Shown here: piece by piece, positions 1-8,074 of the stretch | Layout: each line of letters opens with the position of its first letter | How positions within the stretch are numbered: position 1 is the stretch's first letter | Source of the DNA: Sphaerotilus hippei | GTDB taxonomy: Bacteria; Pseudomonadota; Gammaproteobacteria; Burkholderiales; Burkholderiaceae_C | Direction of reading: 5' to 3' | Length of the DNA stretch: 39,433 bases | Assembly (NCBI RefSeq): GCF_003201595.1 | Contig: NZ_QJJS01000026.1 | Coordinates: 1-39,433, forward strand | Program-made: the position numbers and the translations under genes | The notes under the pieces: generated by a model | Databases searched by the model: none | The model's input: the letters and a program-made list of their open reading frames with translations, nothing else | What the model was told of the DNA's origin: nothing

Positions 1-106
1 CCCGCCCGCCGAGGCTGAGGCAAACTACTACTGGCATCTCGCCGAGCAGGTCGCTGTCGCGGCCTGACTTAAACCAACTGGCCTCCATGAAACCCGGGGC
101 GGTTCA
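1..106 (+). mobile_element. Right end of an IS3-family insertion sequence
   Basis: The first 67 bases encode the last residues of a transposase. They are followed by a terminal sequence at about 81-106 that ends in GGGGCGGTTCA. A right terminus with a GAAACCCGGGGCGGTTCA-like sequence just after the orfB stop is what I know from the IS3 subgroup of the IS3 family (mirror image of a left end starting TGAACCGCCCC). The left end is outside the window, so the target duplication cannot be checked. The exact member is not identified; the boundary at 106 is inferred from the inverted-repeat end. Confidence 0.7.
2..67 (+). CDS. C-terminal tail of IS3-family transposase OrfB (partial)
   Basis: The open frame enters from the left edge and ends at TGA 65-67. 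Its 21 visible residues begin PPAEAEANYYWHLAEQ. The segment P-P-A-E-A-E-x-x-Y-Y matches the extreme C-terminus of IS3-family OrfB integrases (DDE superfamily), which follows the integrase core. Only this tail is in the window, so the catalytic residues and intactness cannot be judged. The call rests on motif recall plus the IS-like terminus that follows directly. Confidence 0.65.
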   Translation, partial: PPAEAEANYYWHLAEQVAVAA

Positions 107-160
107 CAAGCGTAGTTAAGCCGCAGACGTTTTGACCTCTAACCTCGCTAGCAACTTCGC

Positions 161-1282
161 ATGGACACGCGACAGAACCTAACTTCCGAAGACGAGGGAA
201 TGCAGGTGGCGATTCGCTTGCCCGATGGCTTCCCGGCCGAGGACATCGAGCAGCTTTGCTCGCTGATGGCCGACGCCGACCCGTTCGTTCCCGCCTTTGA
301 GCCTTCGAGCTATGGGCTCTACAGCCTAGTCGGCCAAGTTTGGTCGCTTCAAGTCGAACAGATCGAGACGATCCTGCTTCCAGACCGGAACGTCGCCTCC
401 CGAATGGCTCAAATTGCCAAGGGCATGGCAATCGGCAAGGAAGCCCAGCTCATCGCCGGCATCAATGCCTTTGCGCATTTCTTCGACATCCTCATGGAGC
501 CAAGCATCGCATTTCATGAGCTCGCGCGGAGGGAGGGCAACGAAGCGGCGCTTCAAGAGCTTGCATGGTTTCGGGCCGCCGACCATGGCAACAAGTTCGA
601 TTGGCTCGAGGTGGCCCTTGGGCGCGCCGAACGCCTTGTGCGTCCCGAGCAAGCTCGCTCGCTCGAATCGCACGATCTGGCGGCAGGGCTGCGTGATTGG
701 AGCACTGGCTACGGCGCCGTGCTCAAACTGGCGGAAGTTGAGCTGTTCCATCCGGGCGATCCCATTGAGAAGATCATGGCCCTCTTGGACTGGATGCATC
801 GCGACTACTTCTTCGCCGGCCATGTCGCCACCATGGCTTGCGTCTATTTCGCGCCGATCAACGCGCCCAAGGCCGGGCTCATGAAGAGCTTACGCTCGCC
901 GAATCGACAAAAGGCAATTGACGGGGCGAAGAATGCTGCTTGGGATGCCCTCTACCTTTGCTCTCTCAACTCCATGGTCAACAAGGCGGCAGGCAGCCCC
1001 AAGCGCTTCATCTACGCAAGCCTGGATTGGCGCGCGCGATTGATCGCCCGCATGGCCATGGCCTTTGGCGGCGATGGCCCTCACAGGGATGCCATGGCCG
1101 CCATGCTCGGCGAATGGTGGGCCAAGAAGGACGCCGAAGCCATCGCCGACAAGCTGACCACAATTGCGGTCGACATTGACTTGCCTGAAATGGCCGAGAA
1201 GCGATGCAAGGCCGCCGAGAACAAACAGCAAACCATCGCTTCTGGCGAGATGGTCATACGCGACTGGTTGCCAAGCCCGTAA
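161..1282 (+). CDS. Orphan protein of unknown function next to the IS end
   Basis: This is a 373-residue soluble protein with no signal peptide or membrane segment, and I do not recognise its family. The central part contains an N-A-A-W-D motif and, about 35 residues later, A-S-L-D-W-R-A. Spaced acidic residues of this kind also occur in PIN-like nucleases, but that is only a weak resemblance. ATG 161 has no clear ribosome site; ATG 200 (residue 14) is preceded by GACGAGGGA and may be the true start. Base composition is visibly less GC-rich than the neighbours, and the gene sits directly beside an insertion sequence, so recent acquisition is likely. It has no operon partner: the next gene is about 300 bases away. 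Confidence 0.6.
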   Translation: MDTRQNLTSEDEGMQVAIRLPDGFPAEDIEQLCSLMADADPFVPAFEPSSYGLYSLVGQVWSLQVEQIETILLPDRNVASRMAQIAKGMAIGKEAQLIAGINAFAHFFDILMEPSIAFHELARREGNEAALQELAWFRAADHGNKFDWLEVALGRAERLVRPEQARSLESHDLAAGLRDWSTGYGAVLKLAEVELFHPGDPIEKIMALLDWMHRDYFFAGHVATMACVYFAPINAPKAGLMKSLRSPNRQKAIDGAKNAAWDALYLCSLNSMVNKAAGSPKRFIYASLDWRARLIARMAMAFGGDGPHRDAMAAMLGEWWAKKDAEAIADKLTTIAVDIDLPEMAEKRCKAAENKQQTIASGEMVIRDWLPSP

Positions 1283-1579
1283 GTGCTCTCGCGGTGTCCG
1301 ACATGCTCATGCGCGGACGGCTTGGCGGCCGGCCGTCGGATGCGGAACACCCGTATGCGGCAGGTCCAATGACCGCTTGTTGCGCCTGCCGACGTTCAGG
1401 ACTGTCCGGTGCATGTCTCTGACCGGTCTGGAGCTGACGCCTCTGCATGGCGCCGGTGCTCCAGCCACGCTGATCGACGCCGCCACCGCTGCGTAAACCT
1501 GTGTGAAGTCCGGCGGGGAGGCTTGCGCGACGCATTATCAAGATATATCTTAGATGCATCGAAAACAACGGAGCACACG
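1283..1579. other. Intergenic stretch between orphan gene and yqjI-like gene
   Basis: About 300 bases without a convincing gene. Short open frames here lack ribosome sites and recognisable products. The right end, from about 1535, is AT-rich and holds the palindromic operator candidate of the downstream PadR gene. I see nothing else. Confidence 0.5.
1542..1560 (+). promoter_or_regulatory. Two tandem palindromic octamers, likely PadR operator
   Basis: GATATATC (1542-1549) and GATGCATC (1553-1560) are each perfect 8-bp palindromes. They are separated by TTA, so their centres lie 11 bp, one helical turn, apart on the same face of the DNA. The first is the core of a 12-bp palindrome AAGATATATCTT (1540-1551). 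The pair ends 19 bases before the ATG of the PadR-family gene. Autorepression through a palindromic promoter site is known for YqjI; assignment of this element is inference from position and symmetry. Confidence 0.55.
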
Positions 1580-2227
1580 ATGCATCCATTTCACGACGCT
1601 TTCAATTCCTCCCTGCGCGGCCGCTGCGGACACCCTGCCGCCCGCGGCGACCATCGGCACGCTCGGCTGGCTTCGCCGGCCGGTGAAGGTGGTGGCCCCG
1701 CCGGTCCCGTGAAGCGACACGGCGGCGGGCACCGAGGCGGTGGCCATGGCGGCCACGGCGGTCGCGGGCCGCGCCTGTTCGAGCAAGGCGCGCTCAAGCT
1801 GCTGGCGCTGCACCTGCTGGCCGGACAACCTCGCCACGGCTACGAGATCATCAAGGCGATCGAACAGCTGGTGGGCGGCGACTACAGCCCGAGTCCGGGC
1901 GTGATCTACCCGACGCTGACCTACCTCGCCGACGTGGGCTGGGCGAACGCGACCGAGCAGGAGGGCGGCCGCAAGCAGTACGCCATCACGCCGGCCGGCC
2001 AGGAACAGCTGGCGAGCCAGCGCACCGAGCTGGCGGCCCTGCTGCAGCGCCTGGGCGCGACGCGGCAGGAGGCGGGCGCACGCGGCGCCCCCGAGATCCA
2101 GCGTGCCATGGGCAACCTGAAGATGGCGCTGCAGATGCGCTTCGCGCAAGGCACGCCGGACCAGGCGCTGGTGCAGCGGGTGGCCGAACTGATCGACCAG
2201 GCCGCCGTCGGCATCGAGCGGCTGTGA
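1580..2227 (+). CDS. yqjI: PadR-family regulator, YqjI-like (metal-responsive)
   Basis: The 215-residue protein has a PadR winged-helix domain from about residue 65 (FEQGALKLLALHLL, RHGYEIIKAIEQL, SPSPGVIYPTLTYL) and a helical C-terminal dimerisation region. Residues about 46-62 are rich in His and Gly (HGGGHRGGGHGGHGG). That resembles the His/Cys-rich N-terminal extension of Escherichia coli YqjI, a nickel/iron-responsive repressor. Start: ATG 1580 has GGAG (1570-1573) six bases upstream and starts the sequence just after the palindromic operator; an open frame extends further upstream but without a ribosome site. The usual YqjI partner yqjH (ferric reductase) is not visible nearby. Family is sure; the metal role is inference from the His-rich tail. 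Confidence 0.85.
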   Translation: MHPFHDAFNSSLRGRCGHPAARGDHRHARLASPAGEGGGPAGPVKRHGGGHRGGGHGGHGGRGPRLFEQGALKLLALHLLAGQPRHGYEIIKAIEQLVGGDYSPSPGVIYPTLTYLADVGWANATEQEGGRKQYAITPAGQEQLASQRTELAALLQRLGATRQEAGARGAPEIQRAMGNLKMALQMRFAQGTPDQALVQRVAELIDQAAVGIERL

Positions 2228-2297
2228 GCGCGGTGACCGCCATGACACCGCATCAGCAGCGGCCCCAGCCGGTCGACGTGTCGGAGGGCCTCCAGCG

Positions 2298-3803
2298 ATG
2301 ACCACGCGACGCGACTTCTCCCTGATGCTGCTGGCCACCGGTGCCCTCGCGGCCTGTGCCAGCGAGCCCGCGGCGGCGCCGATGCGGGACCTGACGTTCG
2401 ATCCTGACCGCTTCGTTCCCAAGGTGTTCACCGTCGACGGGCGGCGCATCGCCGTGCGTGCGTACGAAGGCCTGCCCGTGGTCGCCCGGCCGGTCGAACC
2501 TGCCTGCCAGGCGATCAACGTCTACATCCCCGAGGCCTACTTCCGCGGCGAGGCGGTCGGCCGCTACACCGCGCGGACCGCCCCCATCTTCCTGCCCAAC
2601 CAGGTGGGCGGCTACATGCCCGCGCTGCCGGGCCGGCCGGACGAACGCATGGGCCCGCCGCCCGCGCCCGGCACGAGCGCCCCGCCCAGCGCGATGGCCG
2701 TGGCGCTCGCACGCGGTTTCGTGGTGGCCTCGCCGGGGGCGCGCGGTCGCACGCTGCGCGCCGCCGACGGCCGCTGGACCGGCAAGGCCCCCGCGGCCAT
2801 CGTCGATCTGAAGGCTGCGGTGCGCTGGCTGCGCCACAACGCCGGCCGCCTGCCCGGTGACACCGAGCGCATCGTCTCCAATGGCACCAGCGCCGGTGGC
2901 GCGCTGTCGGCGCTGCTCGGGGCCAGCGGCAACAGCGCCGACTTCGAGGCCGAGCTGCAAGCCATCGGCGCCGCGCCGGCCCGCGACGACATCTTCGCGG
3001 TCTCGGCCTACTGTCCGATCACCAACCTCGAACACGCCGACGCGGCCTACGAATGGCAGTTCCAGGGCCTGGCGGAGTACCGCAGCATCGCGATCTCGAT
3101 GCTGGACTTCAAGGTCGAGCGCAAGGAGGTCGCGGGCCGACTCGACGCTGACCAGCTCGCGCTCTCACGCGAGCTGCAGGCGGCGTTCATCGCCTACGTC
3201 AACGGGCTGGGCCTGCACGATGGCGCGGGCCGCCTGCTGCAGCTGGACGCATCGGGCCGGGGCAGCCTGCGTGACCACGTGAGCGCGCTGCTCGCCGCGT
3301 CCGCGCAGCGCGCGCTCGACCGCGGAGACGACCTCTCCGGCCGACCTTGGCTGAGCATCGAGTCCGGTCGTGTCCAGGGCGTCGACTTCACGGCCTACGC
3401 CGCAGCCGCCGGCCGGATGAAGGCGCTGCCTGCGTTCGACGGTCTGGCGCTGGAGACCGGCGAGAACCAGCTCTTCGGCGACGCGCGGACCGACCAGCGC
3501 CACTTCACCGCGTTCTCGGTGCGGCATGGCCGTGCCGCCGGTGCCGCCCGGGCCGACGCGCTCACGGTGCGCCAGATGAATGCCATGCACTACGCGAGCG
3601 ACCCGTCGGCGCGTGCCGCGCCGCATTGGCGCCTGCGCCACGGCACGATGGACCGCGACACCTCGCTGGCGATCCCCGCGCTGCTGGCCGCCGCCTTGCG
3701 CGAACGCGGGCTCGACGTGGACCTGGCCCTGCCCTGGGACCGGCCGCATTCGGGCGACTATGACCTCGACGAGCTGTTCGGCTGGATCGAGCGACTGATG
3801 TGA
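2298..3803 (+). CDS. Subtype-B tannase-like alpha/beta hydrolase, predicted lipoprotein
   Basis: 501 residues. The N-terminus has a twin-arginine-like TRRDFSL and a lipobox LAAC with Cys20, so an exported, lipid-anchored hydrolase is predicted. The nucleophile elbow is G-T-S-A-G-G (Ser198), the form seen in subtype-B tannases and feruloyl esterases. Near the C-terminus, RHGTMDRDT probably carries the catalytic Asp and DRPHSGDYD the catalytic His. Substrates of the family are gallate-type or hydroxycinnamate esters; the substrate here cannot be told. It starts 70 bases after the PadR gene, same strand, with GGAGGG at 2282-2287. The genes may be co-transcribed, but a functional link is not evident. 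Confidence 0.75.
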   Translation: MTTRRDFSLMLLATGALAACASEPAAAPMRDLTFDPDRFVPKVFTVDGRRIAVRAYEGLPVVARPVEPACQAINVYIPEAYFRGEAVGRYTARTAPIFLPNQVGGYMPALPGRPDERMGPPPAPGTSAPPSAMAVALARGFVVASPGARGRTLRAADGRWTGKAPAAIVDLKAAVRWLRHNAGRLPGDTERIVSNGTSAGGALSALLGASGNSADFEAELQAIGAAPARDDIFAVSAYCPITNLEHADAAYEWQFQGLAEYRSIAISMLDFKVERKEVAGRLDADQLALSRELQAAFIAYVNGLGLHDGAGRLLQLDASGRGSLRDHVSALLAASAQRALDRGDDLSGRPWLSIESGRVQGVDFTAYAAAAGRMKALPAFDGLALETGENQLFGDARTDQRHFTAFSVRHGRAAGAARADALTVRQMNAMHYASDPSARAAPHWRLRHGTMDRDTSLAIPALLAAALRERGLDVDLALPWDRPHSGDYDLDELFGWIERLM

Positions 3804-3861
3804 CCCGCTGGCCCTGTCGCCTCGGGCTTCCGATCGCCCGTGCCCTCGCTGCTGCCGTGCG

Positions 3862-4770
3862 TCAGCCGGGGAGGTGAGCGGCCCGGTCGGGATGAAGGCG
3901 TTCCTTCAGGAACTCGATGAAGCGCTGCGTCTTGGCGGGCAGCAGCCGCGTCTCGGTCATGGCGTAGACGGGCACCGGTGGGGCCTGCCAATCGGGCAGG
4001 ACCTGGCGCAGGCGTCCTGCCGCCACGTCGTCTTCGGCCAAGGCATCGACGAGCACGACGATGCCCAGGTCCAGCGTGGCCAGGCGACGCAGCATGCCCA
4101 CGCTGTTGAGCTGAAAACGCCCGCCCACTTCGGTCTGCTCGGTCGCGGTGCCGTCGGCACGGGACAGCGACCACACCATGTTCCTGGCGGCCCGGAAGCC
4201 CAGGCATTCGTGGTCGACCAGGTCCTGGGGCCCCTGCGGTTCACCGGCCCGCGCCAGATAACCCGGCGAGGCGTAAAGGTGGGTCGGCAGCACCGCCAGC
4301 AGCCGCGCGATCAACGCTGAGTCCTGCGATTCACCCATGCGGATGGCCACGTCGAAGGGTTCGCTGACCAGGTCCACGCGCCGGGGCGTCAGGTCGAACT
4401 CGAAGCTGATGCCGGGGTGGCTGCGCGCGAATTCAGCCATGAGCGGCGCCAGGTAGGTCGTGCCGAAATCCACCGGCAGCGATGCGCGCAACACCCCGCT
4501 GGGCTGGGCCAGCAGATCCCCCAGCTGCTCGTGCGCGAGGTTGGCCTCGTCGACCAGGCGACGGCAACGCTCGAAGTAGATCTGCCCGGCTTCCGTCAGC
4601 TCCAGCCTGCGGGTGGTGCGGTGCAGCAGGCGCAGGCCGATCGCCTTCTCCAGGGCGCTGACCCGCCGCGAGAGCGTCGAGTTCGGCACACCGATGGCCT
4701 CGGCCGCACGGCTGAAGCTCATCACCTTCGCCACTTCGACGAACAGCGCCATGTCGTTGAGCAGGTGCAT
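3862..4770 (-). CDS. LysR-type transcriptional regulator
   Basis: 302 residues. The N-terminal winged helix-turn-helix (about residues 18-37, SFSRAAEAIGVPNSTLSRRV) is followed by a LysR substrate-binding domain. The form with TTRRLELTEAG and SLPVDFGTTYLAPL is typical of the large CrgA/DmlR-like branch. It lies divergent from the pirin gene across 114 bases and convergent with the tannase-like gene. LysR regulators usually control the divergent neighbour, so the pirin and YcaC-like genes are the likely targets; the effector is unknown. Confidence 0.85.
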   Translation of the reverse strand: MHLLNDMALFVEVAKVMSFSRAAEAIGVPNSTLSRRVSALEKAIGLRLLHRTTRRLELTEAGQIYFERCRRLVDEANLAHEQLGDLLAQPSGVLRASLPVDFGTTYLAPLMAEFARSHPGISFEFDLTPRRVDLVSEPFDVAIRMGESQDSALIARLLAVLPTHLYASPGYLARAGEPQGPQDLVDHECLGFRAARNMVWSLSRADGTATEQTEVGGRFQLNSVGMLRRLATLDLGIVVLVDALAEDDVAAGRLRQVLPDWQAPPVPVYAMTETRLLPAKTQRFIEFLKERLHPDRAAHLPG

Positions 4771-4787
4771 GTTGATCTCTGCAAATA

Positions 4788-4804
4788 TGGATTAATGAAT
4801 TCCA
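4788..4804. promoter_or_regulatory. Imperfect palindrome in LysR/pirin intergenic region
   Basis: TGGATTAATGAATTCCA has matching outer arms TGGA/TCCA around nine bases. It lies in the AT-rich 114-base region between the divergent LysR and pirin genes, where a LysR site of T-N11-A type is expected. The symmetry is weak, so this is only a candidate operator. Confidence 0.3.
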
Positions 4805-4884
4805 GTTTGCCATCTTTATCCCAATTCTGCTTTCCAAGAAGATGACGTTCATCGACACGAACCGCCCATCCACGGGACAAGGCC

Positions 4885-5703
4885 ATGACTTCGTTTGCAC
4901 GCCTGCGCCGCATGAACCTCGGCAGTCAGTTCCACGCCTTCGGGCTGCATGCCGCGGAACTGACCGACCCGATCCTGGGCATCGATCACGCCTGGATGAG
5001 CGGCCCGACCTTCCCGCCGCATCCGCACGCCGGCTTCTCGGCCGTGTCCTACCTCTTCCTGGACTCGCAGACCTGGATCAACAACCGTGACTCCCTGGGC
5101 GGGCGGCAGAAGATCCTGCCGGGGGGCCTGCACTGGACGGCCGCGGGTCGTGGTGTGGTCCACGAGGAGAACCCGGCCGAGCCGGGCCGGACCGTGCACA
5201 TGCTGCAGATCTTCGTGAACCTGCCCCAGGCCAGGCAGGGCGATGCGCCCTTCGCTCTGGCCCTGGCGCCGCAGGACGTGCCGGTGGCCAGCCTGCCCGG
5301 CGCCAGGGTGCGCATTCCCCTGGGCGAGTTCGCGGGCCAGCGCTCGCCGCTGCAGCCGCCCACCGAGGTGCGCCTGCTCGACATCTCGCTCGATGAAGGC
5401 GCCTCACTCAGCGTGCCGGTGCCCGCCGGGCACACCGCCTTCGTGCTGCCGATCTTCGGCCGCGTGGTGGTGGACGGCGAGGCGCTCGACAGCGATGGCG
5501 CGCCGGTGCCCGTCGCGCCGGCCTCGCCCGAGGCCCGTGTCATCGCGCTGCAGGCCACGCAGGGCGCGGCCAAGGTGGCGCTGTTCTCGGGCGCACCACT
5601 GGAGCAGCCCGTGCACTGGCAAGGCCCGATGGCCCTGGCTTCGCCCGAGGCGCTGCACCGGGCCCTGAGCGCCTACCAGCGCGGCGAGTTCGGCCAGATC
5701 TGA
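4885..5703 (+). CDS. Pirin-family cupin protein
   Basis: 272 residues with the pirin bicupin fold. The metal-binding N-terminal cupin is recognisable from FPPHPHAGFS (His46, His48) and GRGVVHEE (His93, Glu95), which match the His-x-His and His-x-Glu ligands of pirins. The C-terminal pirin domain contains VPAGHTAFVLPIFG and an LFSGAPL stretch. Some bacterial pirins have quercetinase or other dioxygenase activity and others are redox-responsive regulators; nothing here tells which. It is divergent from the LysR gene and is followed after 93 bases by a YcaC-like hydrolase, a common pairing, probably as one LysR-controlled unit. Confidence 0.85.
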   Translation: MTSFARLRRMNLGSQFHAFGLHAAELTDPILGIDHAWMSGPTFPPHPHAGFSAVSYLFLDSQTWINNRDSLGGRQKILPGGLHWTAAGRGVVHEENPAEPGRTVHMLQIFVNLPQARQGDAPFALALAPQDVPVASLPGARVRIPLGEFAGQRSPLQPPTEVRLLDISLDEGASLSVPVPAGHTAFVLPIFGRVVVDGEALDSDGAPVPVAPASPEARVIALQATQGAAKVALFSGAPLEQPVHWQGPMALASPEALHRALSAYQRGEFGQI

Positions 5704-5761
5704 TCCCCGCATCGCTTTCGTTTTTCAAGCGCGAACGGGCCGGCGCACAGGCCCTCTTTCT

Positions 5762-5778
5762 GGTGACACGACGTCACC
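5762..5778 (+). promoter_or_regulatory. Inverted repeat before YcaC-like gene
   Basis: GGTGAC and GTCACC flank ACGAC, a perfect 6-bp inverted repeat ending 18 bases before the start codon and just upstream of the AAGGAG ribosome site. It could be an operator or a small leader hairpin; no second copy was seen. Confidence 0.25.
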
Positions 5779-5796
5779 GCCCTCAAGGAGCACCCC

Positions 5797-6381
5797 ATGT
5801 CTTTCAACAAGTTCACCGCCACCGACACCGCTCTCCTGATGATCGACCACCAGGTCGGCACCATGGGCTGGGTCAAGTCCATCTCGTTCGACGAGATGAA
5901 GCGCAATGCCGTGATGCTGGCCGAGACGGCCCGCATCCTGAAGATCCCCACCGTGCTGACCTCGAGCATGGAGGAGTACGCCCAGGGCCCGCTGCTGAGC
6001 GAGCTGCAGACCTCGCTGCCCACGGCCTTCGCCGAGCGCGTCAAGCGCATGGGCATCGTCAACGCCATGGACGACGCCAACTTCGCCGCCGCCGTCCAGG
6101 CCACCGGCCGCAAGAAGGTGGTGGTGGCCGGCGTGACCAACGACGTGTGCACCGTCTACCCGGTGCTGACGCTGATCGACATGGGCTACGACGTGCAGGT
6201 GGTGGCCGACGCCGGCGGCTCGCCGACCAAGCTGGCCGACGAGGTCTCGCTGCGCCGCATGGAGCGCCATGGCGCCACGATCACCACCACCAACCAGCTG
6301 ATCGCCGAGCTGGCCGGCACCTGGGCCACGCCCGAAGGTGGCGAGCTGGTGCAGCTGATCATCGGCGCGCTGCAGGCCTGA
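5797..6381 (+). CDS. YcaC-like isochorismatase-fold cysteine hydrolase
   Basis: 194 residues of the isochorismatase/cysteine-hydrolase superfamily. The triad candidates are Asp17 in LLMIDHQ, Lys83 in ERVKRMG and Cys118 in GVTNDVCT; Cys118 is the same number as the proposed nucleophile of E. coli YcaC, whose fold and length this resembles. AAGGAG lies seven bases before the ATG. The substrate of YcaC-type hydrolases is not established. Pairing with a pirin gene and a divergent LysR regulator is frequent in proteobacteria and may reflect a stress or xenobiotic response. Strong hairpins follow the gene. Confidence 0.85.
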   Translation: MSFNKFTATDTALLMIDHQVGTMGWVKSISFDEMKRNAVMLAETARILKIPTVLTSSMEEYAQGPLLSELQTSLPTAFAERVKRMGIVNAMDDANFAAAVQATGRKKVVVAGVTNDVCTVYPVLTLIDMGYDVQVVADAGGSPTKLADEVSLRRMERHGATITTTNQLIAELAGTWATPEGGELVQLIIGALQA

Positions 6382-6389
6382 TGACGACG

Positions 6390-6425
6390 GACAGGCACCG
6401 CCACCGACCGGTGGCGGTGCCTGTC
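6390..6425 (+). terminator. Perfect 17-bp hairpin after YcaC-like gene
   Basis: Arms 6390-6406 and 6409-6425 are perfectly complementary over 17 bp with only AC between them. It starts nine bases after the stop codon. No T-run follows, so it would be a non-canonical terminator or an RNA-protecting hairpin. Confidence 0.6.
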
Positions 6426-6441
6426 GATGAGCCCCTGGGTG

Positions 6442-6482
6442 CTGCCGGCTGCGGCGCGCGCATGCCGCGCCGCAGCCGGCAG
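6442..6482 (+). terminator. Second perfect 17-bp hairpin before efflux operon
   Basis: Arms 6442-6458 and 6466-6482 are perfectly complementary (CTGCCGGCTGCGGCGCG and its complement) around a seven-base loop. No T-run follows. It lies immediately upstream of the first possible GTG start (6494) of the efflux operon, so it could insulate that operon from upstream transcription or affect its leader. Confidence 0.5.
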
Positions 6483-6529
6483 GGCCACACCGTGTGCACG
6501 CCCCTGGCCCGAACAAGGCGCTTTCGCTC

Positions 6530-8074
6530 ATGACCCCACCGCATCACCGCACGGCCTCGCTGCTGCCGCTCCAGGGCCCCAGGCCCTGGCACCTGGTCGC
6601 CCCATGGCTGCTGGCCCTGACAGGCTGCGCCAGCCAGGTCCGCATCCCCGACCTGGCCAGTGCCTCGCAACCCCGTGACCCCGCGTGGGCCCTGCGTGCA
6701 CCGGCTGCATTGGCCACCAGCCCGGCAGCCGCTGCCCATGTCGATACCGCGCCCTCCTTGCGCGCCACGCCGGTGCCATCGCGCTGGTGGGCGCTCTTCG
6801 ATGACCCCTTGCTGCCGGCCCTGCAGGCCCAGGCCCTGGAAGGCAATCTGGACCTGCAGGCGGCCCTGCTGCGCATCGAGGAGAGCCGAGCCCGCCTGGG
6901 CATCACCGATGCGCGGGGCCTGCCTCAGATCGGCGTCAGCGCCGGATACGCCCGCTCGGCCCTCAGCGCCGACTCGCCGCTGGCCAAGCTCCACGTGCCC
7001 ACCACGCCTTATGACCAATTCCAATGGGGCATGCAGGCCAGCTGGGAGATCGACCTGTGGGGCCACCAGGTCCAGCAGAGCGCCGCGGCCCGCGCCCAGC
7101 TTGAAGCGACCCAATGGGCGGCCGGTGCCGCCCGCGTCACCCTGAGCGCCGAGGTCGCGCGCAGCTACCTGCTGTTGCGTGGTGTCCAGGCCCAGCAAGC
7201 CCTGGTCGACGACCACCGCCAGATCGCCGCCGAACTGCTGCGCCTCACCGACAGCCGCGAGCGCAACGGCATGGCCACCCGCTTCGATGCCGCGGCCGCC
7301 CGCGCCGAACGGGCCACCGTCGAAGCCCGGGCCCTCCAGCTGGGTCAACAGCGTGACGGCCTGCTCAACGCCCTGGCCCTGTTGCTGGGCGAAGCACCCC
7401 ATCAGCTCGACGCCCGGCTCCTTTCCAGCCACACCTTCCCGCCCGCCCCCAGGGACCTGTCCGTGGGTGTGCCCAGCGACCTGGCTCGCCAGCGTCCCGA
7501 CATCCTGCAGGCCGAGGCCCTGCTGCGTGCGGCCACTGCCGACAAAGGCGCGGCCCAGGCCGACTTCTATCCCCGTGTCAGCCTGAACGCCGGCTGGAGC
7601 ATCGCCACTTCGCACGCGAGCGAGCTGGGCAACTGGGACATGCGCCAGTTCAGTGTCGGCCCCGTGGTGCACCTGCCCCTCTTCGACGGCGGCCTGCTCC
7701 AGCGCACCCTGACCCTCTCCGACGCCCGCCAGCGTTCGGCGGCCATCGCCTGGCGGCACACCGTGCTCAAGGCCTGGCACGAGGTCAGCACCGCGCTGGA
7801 CGCCTGCGTCAACGAACAGGCCCGCAAGGCGCACCAGGAAGACGCCGTGGTCCACAGCCGCGTCGCCCTGGACAGCGCCCGCAACGCCTGGCGCGCCGGC
7901 AGCACCGACTTCACCACCGTGCTGGTGGCGCAGCGCAGCCTGCTCAATGCACAGGCCGCATTGGCCGAGACCACCACGGCTTCCGGTCTGGCCGTGGTGT
8001 CGCTCTACCGCGCACTCGGCGGCGGCGAAGACGAGGGGAACGCGCCCCGGCACGTGGCCGAGGTCCGGCCATGA
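6530..8074 (+). CDS. Outer-membrane factor lipoprotein of efflux system (NodT/OprM type)
   Basis: 514 residues. The N-terminus has a hydrophobic segment and lipobox ALTGC (Cys33). The mature part begins with the RWWALFDDPLL motif typical of NodT-family outer-membrane factors, and two OEP (TolC-like) repeats follow, with the family feature SDLARQRPDILQAEALLRAATA at the start of the second repeat. It forms the trimeric channel through the outer membrane. Start chosen at ATG 6530; GTG 6494 in frame would add 12 residues. Its stop overlaps the MFS start by four bases, so the genes are translationally coupled. It opens a three-component drug or aromatic-acid efflux operon. Confidence 0.85.
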   Translation: MTPPHHRTASLLPLQGPRPWHLVAPWLLALTGCASQVRIPDLASASQPRDPAWALRAPAALATSPAAAAHVDTAPSLRATPVPSRWWALFDDPLLPALQAQALEGNLDLQAALLRIEESRARLGITDARGLPQIGVSAGYARSALSADSPLAKLHVPTTPYDQFQWGMQASWEIDLWGHQVQQSAAARAQLEATQWAAGAARVTLSAEVARSYLLLRGVQAQQALVDDHRQIAAELLRLTDSRERNGMATRFDAAAARAERATVEARALQLGQQRDGLLNALALLLGEAPHQLDARLLSSHTFPPAPRDLSVGVPSDLARQRPDILQAEALLRAATADKGAAQADFYPRVSLNAGWSIATSHASELGNWDMRQFSVGPVVHLPLFDGGLLQRTLTLSDARQRSAAIAWRHTVLKAWHEVSTALDACVNEQARKAHQEDAVVHSRVALDSARNAWRAGSTDFTTVLVAQRSLLNAQAALAETTTASGLAVVSLYRALGGGEDEGNAPRHVAEVRP

